DNA of 64,000 bases from Microlunatus sp. Gsoil 973 (GCF_009707365.1 NZ_CP046122.1:2108001-2172000), one strand, 5' to 3'. Positions 49,261 to 59,595 are shown, numbered from the stretch's first letter. Notes: generated by a model not told the origin, from the sequence alone. Program-made: numbers and translations.

Positions 49261-50857
49261 CCGCTGAACGCAGCAGGCCATAGCTGTATGCCTCGCTGAG
49301 CGCTTCCCAGGACGCTTCGATCACATTCTGGCCGACGCCGACGGTTGTCCAGGTGTGCAGCCCATCGGTCGTCTGGATCAGCACGCGGATCGTCGCGTCC
49401 GTGCCGTGTCCCTGATCGAGGATCCGGACCCGGTAGTCGCTCAACTCGAACCGGTCGACGACCGGATAGACCGGCAGCAGCGCCTGCCGGAGAGCATGAT
49501 CAAGTGCGTTCACCGGACCGTTGCCCTCGCCGACGACCCGGGTGGCGGTGCCACCCGCCTCGAGTTTGATCGTGGCCTCGGTGTCGATCTCGCCGTCCTT
49601 GCCGGAGTGGGTGAAGACCCGCCAGGACCGGGCGACGAAGAACTCCGGCAATTGATCAAGTTCGCTGCGCAGCAGCAGCTCGAAGCTGGCGTCGGCACCC
49701 TCATAGGTGTAGCCGTCCGCCTCGCGCTCCTTGACCTTGTCGGTGATCTTCGCCGCCAGGTCCCGATCGGACAGGTCGAAACCGAGCTCGCCACCCTTGA
49801 TCTGGATGTTGGCCCGGCCCGCCATGTCGGACACGAGCATCCGCATGTCATTGCCGACCAGCGCCGGATCGATGTGCTGGTAGAGATTCGGGTCGACCTT
49901 GATCGCGCTGGCGTGCAGCCCCGCCTTGTGGGTGAAGGACGACAGACCAACATAGGGTTGACGATTGCTCGGTGGAACATTCGTCACCTCGGCGATCGCA
50001 TGGGATAGTCGCGTCGCCTCGGCCAGCGATCCGGCCGGCAGCAGCTGCCAGCCGTACTTCAGCTCGAGATTGGCCACGATCGGGATCAGGTCGGCATTGC
50101 CGGTCCGTTCCCCGTAGCCGTTGATGGTTCCTTGGACGTGCATCGCACCGGCGTCGACCGCGGCCATCGTGTTGGCGACCGCGCACCCGGTGTCGTTGTG
50201 AGCATGCATGCCGAGCCGGGCCTCGGTGCGCTCGGCGACCTCGCTGACGATCTCGCCGACCCAGCTGGGCAGCATGCCGCCGTTGGTATCGCACAGCACA
50301 GCGACCTCGGCACCGGCCTGCATCGCAGTGCGGACCACCTCAAGGGCGTAAGCCTTGTTATCCCGGAAGCCGTCGAAGAAGTGCTCGCAGTCCAGGAACA
50401 CCCGCTGTCCCTGGGCGACCAGGTGGCTCACCGTGTCGGTGATCATCGCCAGGTTCTCCTCCAGGGAGGTGCGCAGCGCCCGGAGGACGTGTTGATCATG
50501 ACTCTTGGCCACCACACAGGCAACGGAGGCGCCGGAGTCGCGGAGCGCGGCGGTCAGCGGGTCGTCGGCCGCCCGTCCCCCGACCCGGCGGGTGAAGCCG
50601 AAGGCCGCCAGGGTCGCGTTCTTCAGCGTCAGCTCGCCGGAGGTGGCTGCCGCGAAGAAGGCCGTGTCGTTGGGATTGGCTCCGGGCCAGCCGCCCTCGA
50701 TGTAGTCCACCCCGAGTTCGTCCAGGTAGCCCGCGATGTGCAGCTTGTCCTGGACGGAGAGCCGCAGGCCCTCCTGCTGTGCGCCGTCGCGCAGCGTGGT
50801 GTCGTACACATGGAACTCGGCGGGCCGCGGATGCGGTGCCGACGGTGTGGTTGACAT
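49241..50857 (-). CDS. cimA: Citramalate synthase
   Basis: 538 residues. The DRE-TIM motif DTTLRDGAQQEGLRLSVQDKL, metal-binding HAHNDTGCAVAN and NGYGERTGNADL, and the C-terminal LeuA-dimer regulatory domain identify the citramalate synthase branch (the LeuA-like but longer N-terminal module with EGGWPGANPND). It makes citramalate from pyruvate and acetyl-CoA, the entry to threonine-independent isoleucine synthesis. ATG 50857 has GAGGAA upstream; an alternative ATG at 50887 lies inside the leader terminator. A leader peptide and attenuator precede it. Confidence 0.92.
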   Translation of the reverse strand: MSTTPSAPHPRPAEFHVYDTTLRDGAQQEGLRLSVQDKLHIAGYLDELGVDYIEGGWPGANPNDTAFFAAATSGELTLKNATLAAFGFTRRVGGRAADDPLTAALRDSGASVACVVAKSHDQHVLRALRTSLEENLAMITDTVSHLVAQGQRVFLDCEHFFDGFRDNKAYALEVVRTAMQAGAEVAVLCDTNGGMLPSWVGEIVSEVAERTEARLGMHAHNDTGCAVANTMAAVDAGAMHVQGTINGYGERTGNADLIPIVANLELKYGWQLLPAGSLAEATRLSHAIAEVTNVPPSNRQPYVGLSSFTHKAGLHASAIKVDPNLYQHIDPALVGNDMRMLVSDMAGRANIQIKGGELGFDLSDRDLAAKITDKVKEREADGYTYEGADASFELLLRSELDQLPEFFVARSWRVFTHSGKDGEIDTEATIKLEAGGTATRVVGEGNGPVNALDHALRQALLPVYPVVDRFELSDYRVRILDQGHGTDATIRVLIQTTDGLHTWTTVGVGQNVIEASWEALSEAYSYGLLRSAVMVPGS

Positions 50858-50888
50858 GGTTCCTCGGACGTTTCGGTTGGTGGGCATG

Positions 50889-50919
50889 AAAAAACCTCCC
50901 GGCGGGAGCACAGGAGGTT
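50889..50919 (-). terminator. Attenuator terminator in the cimA leader
   Basis: On the minus strand AACCTCC pairs with GGAGGTT (7 bp) around a 13-base loop, followed by a T-run of six. It lies 41 bases after the leader peptide stop and 32 bases before the cimA start. A second hairpin, GCGCGCTG at 50960-50953 with CAGCGCGC at 50928-50921, sits between leader and terminator and can act as the competing structure. Confidence 0.8.
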
Positions 50920-50959
50920 GGCGCGCTGGGTGCTGTCTCGTGGGCAGCCGCTCAGCGCG

Positions 50960-50989
50960 CTAGCTAATGATGATGGCCTGGAATGCCAT
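50960..50989 (-). CDS. cimA leader peptide, MAFQAIIIS
   Basis: A nine-codon reading frame from ATG 50989 to TAG 50960-50962 with three consecutive Ile codons (ATC ATC ATT). The stop codon overlaps the 5' arm of the first hairpin, and a rho-independent terminator follows before cimA, so ribosome stalling at the Ile codons should decide read-through. CimA feeds isoleucine synthesis, so the codons match the pathway. Ribosome-binding site and promoter are not obvious. Confidence 0.7.
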   Translation of the reverse strand: MAFQAIIIS

Positions 50990-51055
50990 GGGAGCAGTCT
51001 GCACCCGCTCGGGACGATTCGCCACAGTTTCGTCCGAATCCTGAGACTGTTCGGC

Positions 51056-51517
51056 TCAGCCGAGGGCCGCCTCGATCACCGCGCGCTGGGCGGCACGCAG
51101 ATCGTCGGGCAGGTCCGCGACAGGGAAGAAGCGAGCCTCCTCGACCTCGACGCCGTCGATCGTCGGCTCCGCCGAGCCGGAGACGCGGGCCACGACGCCG
51201 ACCTCGATGCGCAACCGGAACCCGGAGTTGATCTTGATGACCCGCACCTGGTCGACCGTCAGGCCGGTCTCCTCACGGACCTCGCGGGCGAAGCCGTCCT
51301 CGATCGCCTCACCGCGTTCCAAGTAGCCCGACGGTGTACCCCAGGGGTTGTCCTTCCAGAATCGATGCTTCAGCAGCAGGACGCGGTCGGCATCATCAAG
51401 AACGGCACCGGTGACGCCGATCATGAAGGTGGCGTGCCTGCACCACAGGATGCGCCACTGGGCCGGACCGTGCAGGCGCTTCCAGATGCCGGCCAGCAGG
51501 TCCCAGCGGTTGGTCAC
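51056..51517 (-). CDS. NUDIX hydrolase
   Basis: 153 residues. The Nudix box GYLERGEAIEDGFAREVREETGL matches G-x5-E-x7-REUxEExGU completely, inside a fold that starts ATFMIGVTGAVLDD. It cleaves nucleoside diphosphate-linked or similar compounds; the substrate is unknown. It lies six bases downstream of ilvE on the same strand, so the two are probably co-transcribed. Confidence 0.9.
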   Translation of the reverse strand: MTNRWDLLAGIWKRLHGPAQWRILWCRHATFMIGVTGAVLDDADRVLLLKHRFWKDNPWGTPSGYLERGEAIEDGFAREVREETGLTVDQVRVIKINSGFRLRIEVGVVARVSGSAEPTIDGVEVEEARFFPVADLPDDLRAAQRAVIEAALG

Positions 51518-51522
51518 CGGGG

Positions 51523-52626
51523 TCAGCAGACCTTGTGCATCCAGCCGTGGGTGTCCTCGGCGCGTCCGTACTGGATGTCCAGCAGGGTGCTGCGAAGACC
51601 GTCGGTGTGTGGACCCGACTGCCCGCCGTTGATGGTGTAGGTCTTCTCGGCGGTCTTGATCGATCCGATCGGATTGATCACTGCCGCTGTTCCACAGGCG
51701 AAGATCTCAGTGATGGCGCCCGATTCGATGCCGTCGAGCACCTCGTCGATGGCGATCCTGCGCTCCTGGATCACCAGTCCGCGCTCCGCACCGAGGGTCA
51801 GCACCGAGTCCCTGGTGACACCCTCGAGGATGGTGCCCTCCAGTGCCGGGGTGATCAACTCATCGCCGGCGACCAGGTAGACGTTCATGCCACCGAGTTC
51901 CTCGACCCATTTCCGCTCGGCGCCGTCCAGGAAGAGCACCTGCTCACATCCGTGTTCGTACGCCTCCTGCTGGGCCACCAGACTGGCGGCGTAGTTGCCG
52001 CCGGTCTTGGCCGCACCCATCCCGCCCGGACCGGCTGCCCGCACGTAGTTCATCGAGAGCCAGATGTTCACCGGTTGCACGCCGTTGGGGAAGTACGCCG
52101 CGGCGGGGCTCGCGATACAGCAGTAGGTGACCGTCCGTGCCGGCCGGACGCCGAGGAACACCTCGTTGGCGAACATGAACGGCCGGATGTAGAGGTTGCT
52201 CTCCCCGCCGCCGGGCACCCAGGCCTGGTCGGTGGTGACCAGGGTCTCGATGCTGGACAGGAAGTCCTCGGTCGGCAGCACCGGAAGCGCCAACCGGGCA
52301 GCGGACCGGGCGAACCGTTCGGCGTTCTTGTCCGGACGGAAGAGCCAGATCGAATCATTGGCGTGTCGGTACGCCTTCAGGCCTTCGAAGATCTCCTGCG
52401 CGTAATGCAACACCGCACTGGCCGGGTCGAGTTGGAACGGTCGGTAGGCGCCGACCTCCCGGTCGTGCCAGCCCAGGTCGGCGGTCCAGGTGGCCAGTGC
52501 CATGTGATCACTGAAATGCAACCCGAATCCCGGGTCGGCGAGGATCGCCGCCCGCTCGGCCTCGGTGCGCGGCTGCGGATTCTGGTGGACCTCGAACATG
52601 ATCGGCACGGTAGCACTCGCTTTCAT
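51523..52626 (-). CDS. ilvE: Branched-chain amino acid aminotransferase
   Basis: 367 residues. Class IV PLP enzyme with [16 protein letters not shown] near residue 85, [15 protein letters not shown], the [16 protein letters not shown] block with the PLP Lys, and [18 protein letters not shown]. It makes leucine, isoleucine and valine from keto acids. ATG 52626 is used; ATG 52599 at the conserved MFEVH is an equally good alternative. It diverges from leuB across about 60 bases. Confidence 0.92.
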   Translation of the reverse strand: MKASATVPIMFEVHQNPQPRTEAERAAILADPGFGLHFSDHMALATWTADLGWHDREVGAYRPFQLDPASAVLHYAQEIFEGLKAYRHANDSIWLFRPDKNAERFARSAARLALPVLPTEDFLSSIETLVTTDQAWVPGGGESNLYIRPFMFANEVFLGVRPARTVTYCCIASPAAAYFPNGVQPVNIWLSMNYVRAAGPGGMGAAKTGGNYAASLVAQQEAYEHGCEQVLFLDGAERKWVEELGGMNVYLVAGDELITPALEGTILEGVTRDSVLTLGAERGLVIQERRIAIDEVLDGIESGAITEIFACGTAAVINPIGSIKTAEKTYTINGGQSGPHTDGLRSTLLDIQYGRAEDTHGWMHKVC

Positions 52627-52688
52627 CGGCTGTGTTGGTGAACGAGATGGTGGCTCCCGGGGCAGGAGCTGCTGGCTACGATGCCCGG

Positions 52689-53738
52689 GTGACGAGCAGA
52701 AATCTGGCAGTGATCGGCGGCGACGGCATCGGTCCGGAGGTGGTTGCCGAGGGTGTGAAGGTGCTGCAGGCGGTCGCCCCGGCACAGTTCGAGCTCACCG
52801 ACTACGACCTCGGCGCGCAGCGGTGGAAGCGGACCGGCGAGGTGCTTCCCGATTCCGTGCTGGACGAACTGCGGCAGGCCGACGCCATCCTGTTCGGTGC
52901 CGTCGGTGCGGCGCCTGGCGACAAGACGATGCCCAGCGGCATCCTGGAGCGGGGGCTGATCCTCAAGATCAGATTCGCCTTCGACCATTACGTGAATCTG
53001 CGCCCCAGCAGGATCTACCCGGGCATCCCGACGCCGCTGGCCGACTCGGTCGTCGCCGGCAAGGACGTGGATTTCGTCGTCGTCCGCGAGGGCACCGAAG
53101 GCTTGTACGTCGGCAACGGTGGCGTGGTACGTGCCGGCACACCGGCCGAGATCGCCACCGAGGTGAGCGTCAACACTGCCTACGGTGTCGAGCGGGTGGT
53201 CCGTGACGCGTTCGCCCGCGCAGCGCGGCGCCGCGGCAGGATCACCCTGGTGCACAAGCACAACGTGTTGGTCAATGCCGGCGGCTTGTGGCGTCGGATC
53301 TTCGAATCGGTGGCCGCGGAGTACCCGGATGTCGACACCGACTATCTGCACGTCGACGCGGCGACGATCTTCCTGGCCACCGATCCGGCACGATTCGACG
53401 TGATCGTCACCGACAACCTCTTCGGTGACATCATCACCGACCTGGCGGGTGCGGTCACCGGCGGCATCGGGCTGGCGGCCAGCGGCAACATCAACCCCGA
53501 CGGGGCCCATCCCTCGATGTTCGAGCCGGTCCACGGGTCTGCTCCTGACATTGCCGGTCGTGGAGTCGCCGATCCGACAGCGACGATCCTGTCGGTGGCG
53601 TTGCTACTTGATCATCTCGGAATGGCCGAGGAGGCCGGTCGGGTGGAGACGGCGGTATTGGCTGACATCGGCCGCCGCTCGACCCAACAGCAGCGCAGCA
53701 CCTCCGAGATCGGCGACGCGATCGCGTCAGCTGTCTGA
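52689..53738 (+). CDS. leuB: 3-isopropylmalate dehydrogenase
   Basis: 349 residues from GTG 52689. [21 protein letters not shown], the Arg-rich substrate site [64 protein letters not shown] and [16 protein letters not shown] are canonical. It oxidises and decarboxylates 3-isopropylmalate in leucine synthesis. Isolated from leuCD but adjacent to ilvE, which is common in actinobacteria. No leader peptide was found in front of it. Confidence 0.95.
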   Translation: MTSRNLAVIGGDGIGPEVVAEGVKVLQAVAPAQFELTDYDLGAQRWKRTGEVLPDSVLDELRQADAILFGAVGAAPGDKTMPSGILERGLILKIRFAFDHYVNLRPSRIYPGIPTPLADSVVAGKDVDFVVVREGTEGLYVGNGGVVRAGTPAEIATEVSVNTAYGVERVVRDAFARAARRRGRITLVHKHNVLVNAGGLWRRIFESVAAEYPDVDTDYLHVDAATIFLATDPARFDVIVTDNLFGDIITDLAGAVTGGIGLAASGNINPDGAHPSMFEPVHGSAPDIAGRGVADPTATILSVALLLDHLGMAEEAGRVETAVLADIGRRSTQQQRSTSEIGDAIASAV

Positions 53739-54002
53739 TCGCTCGCGGCCGGCCTGATTCCGGATGGCGTTCCGGATGACGGCGGGCCGGTCCTCGTGAG
53801 TCCTCCGTGCCCGCCGTCGCGGTCGGTCGGCGACCTGTTCGCGTGATGACTCGCGGTCGGCCGTTCGGGGCCCGCCCCACCAGTCCGGATACATCTCGTA
53901 CATGGCACCGGAAATATTAGGACGTCCGACTATTTCCGCCAGATAATGGGACGACAGTCTCGTATGCTGGACAATTGGTGTCTGCGATGGAACACTGGTC
54001 TG

Positions 54003-54566
54003 GTGAGCGCCCCACCGGATCTGCCCGAGATCGTCACCCGTGCGCTGCGGATGTCGCTGCAGCACGGATACGTGATGACGTCTCGCACCGAGACCGGGCG
54101 GCTGCTGGCCACCCTGGCCGCCACCCGGAGCGGCACGATGGCCGAATGCGGCACAGGATGCGGAGTCGGCGCCGCCTGGCTGCGGACCGGTGCCCCCAAG
54201 GCCACCCGGGTGCTCACCGCCGAACTGGATCCCGAACTCGCCCACGGCGTGATGGAGATGTTCGCCGGCGACGACATCGACGTGATGCACGCCGACTGGG
54301 CGTCCCTGGCCGAGCACGCACCGTTCTCACTGATCTTCATCGACGCCGAGAGCGCCAGGCATTCTCCGCGGGAGGAGATCGTCGACATGCTGGAGACCGG
54401 CGGGATGATCGTGATCGACGATTTCACGCCGAGTGCCGACTGGCCACCGATGGACTCGGGCCGGGTCGACCAACTCCGCCAGGAGTGGCTGGCCGACGAG
54501 CGTTTCACCAGCGCCGATGTGATGGTCGCCTCCGACACCTCGGTGCTGATCGCGGTCAAGCGCTAG
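54003..54566 (+). CDS. Class I SAM-dependent methyltransferase (O-methyltransferase-like)
   Basis: 187 residues from GTG 54003 (an upstream ATG at 53964 in frame is possible). The SAM motif MAECGTGCGVGAAWL and the TAELDPEL acidic loop, followed by DVMHADWASL, FIDAESARHSPREEIVDML and MIVIDDFTPS, resemble the catechol-O-methyltransferase-like group. The 5' gap of about 260 bases after leuB holds no other gene and shows AT-rich stretches (AAATATTAGGACG) that may hold its promoter. The substrate is unknown. Confidence 0.8.
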   Translation: MSAPPDLPEIVTRALRMSLQHGYVMTSRTETGRLLATLAATRSGTMAECGTGCGVGAAWLRTGAPKATRVLTAELDPELAHGVMEMFAGDDIDVMHADWASLAEHAPFSLIFIDAESARHSPREEIVDMLETGGMIVIDDFTPSADWPPMDSGRVDQLRQEWLADERFTSADVMVASDTSVLIAVKR

Positions 54567-54604
54567 CCCCCCACTCGGGATCAGGCCATCCGGGTGATCC
54601 CGGG

Positions 54605-55386
54605 TCAGTCGCCGGAGCCTCTCCGGTAGGCGGTCGGCGACATCTGGTAGCGGGTGCGGAAACGCCGCGACAGGTGGAATTCGTCGGAGAAGCCGATCCG
54701 CCGGGCGATCTCCCGACAGGTCAGATTGGTGGCTCGCAACAGGGTTGCGGCGACGTCGAGTCGCCGGTCGTTGCGGAAGGCGAGCGGTGAGCGGCCGAAG
54801 CGGTCCCGGAAGACCCGGCGGAAGCGGTCGTAGTCAAGATCGAGCCGGGCAGCCACCTCGCGCATCGTCAGCTGCCGGTGCAGATCCTCGCTGAGCATGG
54901 AGGCCGCCTCGTCGCAACGCGCCGTCTCGTCGTCGACCGCCGGGGCAAGTGCGTCCGCGAGCCAACCGGCCAGCGCCCAGATCTGCTGTTCGGCGCCCGA
55001 ACGCGGCGGGGCGCGGCGCAACAACAGCACCAGGTCGGCCGTCCGTACCCCCTGGCCAGCGGTCGGGGACCCGACCAGGTCAGGCGCCCCGACTGCCGGA
55101 TCAGGTCGAACACCGGCCCTTCCACGACGGCGAACCACTCGCTCCAGCGGCGTCCCGGGTGAGTGCCGTACCAATGCGGCTCCCCGGGAAGGACCACCGT
55201 CAGGGACGGACCGACGATGGATTCGGTCCGCAGGTCGGCGTGCCGGTAGTAGCCCTCCCCCTCGGTGACCAGCGAGATGACGGTGCCGGACAGGGAATGC
55301 AGTGGGCCGGGCACCAGCGGTTCGGCGTCGCTGACCTCACCGGCCAACAACACCCTGCCGAACGGAGTCGGGTCCTGGTCGGACAT
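54605..55386 (-). CDS. AraC-family regulator, frameshifted
   Basis: About 260 residues after restoring one G to the run read as CCCCC at 55049-55053. Frame one from ATG 55386 (MSDQDPTPFGRVLLAGEV) is a cupin-like sensor: GYYRHADLRTESIVGPSLTVVLPGEPHWYG. Frame two ends with the double helix-turn-helix MREVAARLDLDYDRFRRVFRDRFG and TCREIARRIGFSDEFHLSRRFR. It diverges from the dioxygenase gene at 55517, which it probably regulates. ATG 55416 is an alternative start. Confidence 0.82.
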
Positions 55387-55516
55387 GGTGATCCGCTGGT
55401 ATCCGCCCGGCATGGCGACACGATACTGCGCAAATAGGACCGCGTCGCCAGAACATTCATGGACCAGCCACGCTGAGCATTCCTTGGCCCGGCCCGCGTC
55501 TGCCAAGGTGATCATC

Positions 55517-56290
55517 ATGACCCGAACAGACGATCCCGGGGCCGAACTCGTCACCGACGACCTGGTCGCCCAGTACCGCGACGAGGGCTATTTCATCCTT
55601 GAGAAGGTGATCGGCGCCGACGATCTTGACCTGTTGCGGAGTGCGGCACAGTACTCCATCGACCGTCTCGACGCTGCGATGGACGCCGCGGGCGTCGACC
55701 GGCTGGGCATCAACGCCAAGGGCAAGCGCTACTTCAGCAACATGATCTACCAGCAGCGCCCCGAGCTGCGGCACTTCATCTTCGGTCCGATCATGGAGGA
55801 CATCTGCCGTCGGGTGCTCGGTGAGAACGCCTACCTCTTCTGGGAGCAGTACGTGATCAAGGCGGGCGATCCCGACACCACGTTCGCCTGGCACCAGGAC
55901 TCCGGCTACGTCCACGAGAACCACACGCCGTACCTGACCTGTTGGATCGCCCTGGACGACGTCACCGAGGAGAACGGATCGGTCTACCTGCTGCCCTACA
56001 GCAGGTCCGGGATCCGCTCCTACATCAAGCATGTCCCGATCGGGACCGGTGACCAGGTCTGCTACTTCGGCTCTGATCCGGGAATGCCAGTGATCGTCCC
56101 GGCCGGGTCGATCGTGTGTTTTTCGAGCACGGTCATCCACCGCAGTGGCGCGAACCTGACCGATCGGCTCCGTCGGGTCTATCTGTTGCAGTACTCCCCC
56201 GAGGTGATCATGAACGCCGAGGGCACCCAGCCGCACGGATCCTTCGAGCCGTTCCTGGTCGATGGACGGCTGGCCGCCGACCCCGCGTGA
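55517..56290 (+). CDS. Phytanoyl-CoA dioxygenase (PhyH) family protein 1
   Basis: 257 residues. The Fe(II)/2-oxoglutarate facial triad is visible in FAWHQDSGYVHENH (HxD) and VIHRSGANLTDRLRRVYLLQYS (distal His and Arg). These enzymes hydroxylate small molecules; some make hydroxyectoine, but that branch was not recognised. The ATG at 55517 is used; the open frame begins earlier over the divergent promoter. Adjacent AraC and a second PhyH 0.5 kb downstream form an island. Confidence 0.87.
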   Translation: MTRTDDPGAELVTDDLVAQYRDEGYFILEKVIGADDLDLLRSAAQYSIDRLDAAMDAAGVDRLGINAKGKRYFSNMIYQQRPELRHFIFGPIMEDICRRVLGENAYLFWEQYVIKAGDPDTTFAWHQDSGYVHENHTPYLTCWIALDDVTEENGSVYLLPYSRSGIRSYIKHVPIGTGDQVCYFGSDPGMPVIVPAGSIVCFSSTVIHRSGANLTDRLRRVYLLQYSPEVIMNAEGTQPHGSFEPFLVDGRLAADPA

Positions 56291-56332
56291 GCTCTCCTGG
56301 GCCGGAGGAGACATTGCCGGCACGCTCGGGAG

Positions 56333-56520
56333 GCTCGTCAGCAGGTCGTGGGTGATGTAGAGGATCCCAACACCACGTCGTGCACCAACTGGTTGAACAG
56401 CTCGAGTACCTCGGCGCGGATCGACACATCGAGGCTCGAGATCGGCTCATCGGCGACGATCAGCTCCGGCTCGATCGTGCCGGCGCCCGGATCGCGCGAA
56501 GGCCCTGCCGGCGGGATGAC
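56333..56520 (-). pseudogene. Remnant of an oligopeptide/dipeptide ABC transporter ATPase
   Basis: On the minus strand the fragment LIVADEPISSLDVSIRAEVL carries Walker B and D-loop, followed in another frame by VGILYITHDLLT with the H-loop. Upstream of Walker B a decayed RQGLRAIRAPA matches the usual signature region in a third frame. There is no start and no Walker A, so only 180 or so bases survive. Confidence 0.75.
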
Positions 56521-57782
56521 GTGGAGGGCACGCTGACCGGTTGGGAGTACACCCGGAGGCTCTCGGCGAGGCGTTGCGGCACAGCCGTGACGTCACCGGC
56601 GGGACACCGATGCTGGTCACCGAGAACGGCATCGCCACGGGCGACGACACCCGACGGGTCGACTACACCGCGGGTGCGCTGAGCGGGATGCTCGGGGCGA
56701 TCGAGGACGGTTGCGATGTCCGCGGTTACCTGCACTGGTCGCTGCTGGACCCGCCGCAACGAGCTGCCGCGGGTGGCCGAGCGTCCCGAGGCCGACGGCA
56801 ACTTCCAGGACGCGGTCGCTCGGCTCCACACGCGGGCCTGAAGCCCCGGCCGAGGCCCGACGGTCCAGCCCTCAGGACCGGCCGGCTCCGCCGGTTCGGT
56901 GGTCAGGCCGAATCCGTGGCTGCGATGGATGTGATCGGTCGGCTGTTCGGTGAAGCGCGCCGCCGTGGTGAGCACCGGATGGTCGAAGAAGCTCTCCGTC
57001 CCGATGGGGAACTCCAGTGGGGTCCCGACATCGAGCCAGTTGCTGACATGCATCATCGCGATCATCGGCCGCGGCCGGTCGGTGTGGTTGGGCATTCCGG
57101 CGTGCCACAGGCGCACGTCGCGGATCATCACGCTGCCGCGCCGCATCGTCGGCTGGATCGGCGGGCAGATCTCCCGTCGGGCCTCGAGGGCTTCGGCCGG
57201 CACCTCGATGTCGCTCCCGACGCCCACGGTGACCTCGCGGTGGGTCCCCAGCCAGATCTCGGTCGCCCCGTTCTCGGCCGACACGTCGACCGTCGGAACG
57301 TTCACCACCAGCTGGGCCGCCGGGTGCGCCACCTCGAGCACGTCGGACGGCCAGAGGTGGCCGATGTCGGCATGGACCGGCTGCCGGGTGTCGCTGGGCA
57401 ACGCAGTGTTCCCGCTGTACATGACATTTCGCATACCCGGACCGAGCAGCGCCGAGGTCACCGCGATGGCCTGGGGATTGCACAGGACGTCCGCGAAGAG
57501 GTACGGATGGAACGGCGGCGGATCCTGCTGGATGTTTCCGGCCGTCCAGTTGTAGGGAGCATCCGGGCGGGCCCGCAGGGCGACCAGGTCGCTCACCATC
57601 CGCTCGTGCAGCGCGTCGAGGTGATCCGGGTCGACGACATCGGCCAACACCACCACTCCGTCCAGGCGCAGGGCCTCCAACGCCGCCTTCAATCTGTCCG
57701 GCGACAGTCCGCCGCCCGCCCGGTCCGATTCCGGAACCTCGATGGTGATCACGGTTCTACCTATCCTCACGACGCTTGTCAC
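56460..57782 (-). CDS. Phytanoyl-CoA dioxygenase family protein 2 with read-through tail
   Basis: 440 residues as an open frame, about 300 of which are a PhyH protein: VVVLADVVDPDHLDALHERM, HADIGHLWPSDVLEV (His and Asp), ATEIWLGTHREV and RDVRLWHAGMPNHTDRPRPM (distal His and Arg). From about residue 300 the sequence (GWTVGPRPGLQARV onwards) is antisense of the GH1 remnant and then ends inside the ABC remnant. The natural stop seems lost at the junction near 56850-56880. The start is ATG 57782 or GTG 57749, the latter with a better ribosome-binding site. Confidence 0.78.
   Translation of the reverse strand: MTSVVRIGRTVITIEVPESDRAGGGLSPDRLKAALEALRLDGVVVLADVVDPDHLDALHERMVSDLVALRARPDAPYNWTAGNIQQDPPPFHPYLFADVLCNPQAIAVTSALLGPGMRNVMYSGNTALPSDTRQPVHADIGHLWPSDVLEVAHPAAQLVVNVPTVDVSAENGATEIWLGTHREVTVGVGSDIEVPAEALEARREICPPIQPTMRRGSVMIRDVRLWHAGMPNHTDRPRPMIAMMHVSNWLDVGTPLEFPIGTESFFDHPVLTTAARFTEQPTDHIHRSHGFGLTTEPAEPAGPEGWTVGPRPGLQARVWSRATASWKLPSASGRSATRGSSLRRVQQRPVQVTADIATVLDRPEHPAQRTRGVVDPSGVVARGDAVLGDQHRCPAGDVTAVPQRLAESLRVYSQPVSVPSTSSRRQGLRAIRAPARSSRS
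56535..56750 (+). pseudogene. Remnant of a family 1 beta-glucosidase (C-terminal part)
   Basis: The fragment VHPEALGEALRHSRDVTGG, PMLVTENGIATGDDTRRV and DVRGYLHWSLLD is from a GH1 glycosidase and includes the nucleophile motif TENG. It lacks the N-terminal two-thirds and is cut immediately after HWSLLD, where a NYEW-type motif should follow. A further stretch to 56841 (ELPRVAERPEADGNFQDAVARL in another frame) may be the end of yet another gene. Confidence 0.8.
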
Positions 57783-57941
57783 ATTCGCGGTCGATGATCA
57801 CTTTGGCAGAGATAGAGTCGAAGCGGGAATGACCACACTGGCAGATCAATGTACGTTCTGACAGCTGCCGCGAGGCCCGCTGGCGCCTGGCGACGGCTGT
57901 TGGCATCATGTGCACCAGTCCTGTCGGGAGGAGGGGGCGGC

Positions 57942-58484
57942 ATGGCGGCTGCCAGACGGCACCGGGCCGGCCGGATCCTGATCGGGATCGTCATCATGAT
58001 CATCGTCGCGGCGATCCCGTTCGTGATCTTGAGCCGGTACGCCGGCGGCTGGGGTGTGCCCTACTTCTCTTTCGTCACCGACCGCGGCACGACCTGCGTG
58101 AACGACTTCACCGGTTACCACTGCGGCAATCTCACCCGGGCCGACATCGAGTGGTGGGGCGACATCAAGCTGCCGGTAGGCACGAAGTTGATCAGCTCGC
58201 ACTACAAGTCGACCCACGACTTCACCCTGGACGCGCTGGTGGAGATCCCGGTGGCGAAGCAGAAGCCGACGCTACGATCCCTGGAGAAGTCCTTCGGCAA
58301 GTGTGTCGCCGACCATCCCACGGTGATGGACACCACCGGGCTGAAGAGGATCTGCGTCCGCGCCAACGACGCGTCGGAGGACAGCGACTCCTCCCGGCCG
58401 CTGGCCGACACGTTGTACGAAGTCACCAGCGCCTATCGCAGGAACGGCGCTCTGCTGGTCAACATCCACGAGGAATCGCGGTAG
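57942..58484 (+). CDS. Hypothetical single-pass membrane protein
   Basis: 180 residues from ATG 57942, which follows GGAGGAGG closely; an upstream ATG at 57849 is possible but not needed. Residues 10-35 (ILIGIVIMIIVAAIPFVIL) form a membrane anchor, with basic residues before it. The outer part has a TTCVNDFTGYHCGN cysteine pair, a SHYKSTHDFTLDALVEIP segment and two further cysteines (FGKCVADHP, KRICVRAN). I do not recognise the family. It lies between a dioxygenase gene and ilvC. Confidence 0.6.
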   Translation: MAAARRHRAGRILIGIVIMIIVAAIPFVILSRYAGGWGVPYFSFVTDRGTTCVNDFTGYHCGNLTRADIEWWGDIKLPVGTKLISSHYKSTHDFTLDALVEIPVAKQKPTLRSLEKSFGKCVADHPTVMDTTGLKRICVRANDASEDSDSSRPLADTLYEVTSAYRRNGALLVNIHEESR

Positions 58485-58505
58485 CCGTTCCCCGCTGTGG
58501 CGACG

Positions 58506-58533
58506 GGTTCCGGGGGCGGACACCCCCGGAACC
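58506..58533. terminator. Strong hairpin between convergent ends of the membrane protein gene and ilvC
   Basis: An 11-bp perfect stem GGTTCCGGGGG/CCCCCGGAACC with a six-base loop. It lies 22 bases after the membrane protein stop and 31 bases after the ilvC stop. There is no T-tract, but the stability is high. Confidence 0.6.
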
Positions 58534-58563
58534 ACGACTCGCGGAGTGATCAGCTGATTGCGG

Positions 58564-59595
<1,032 letters not shown>

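Noticed and set aside
56541-57797. 418-codon rightward frame from the GH1 remnant across PhyH 2
   Set aside because: Only the first 70 codons match GH1; the rest is antisense of the dioxygenase.
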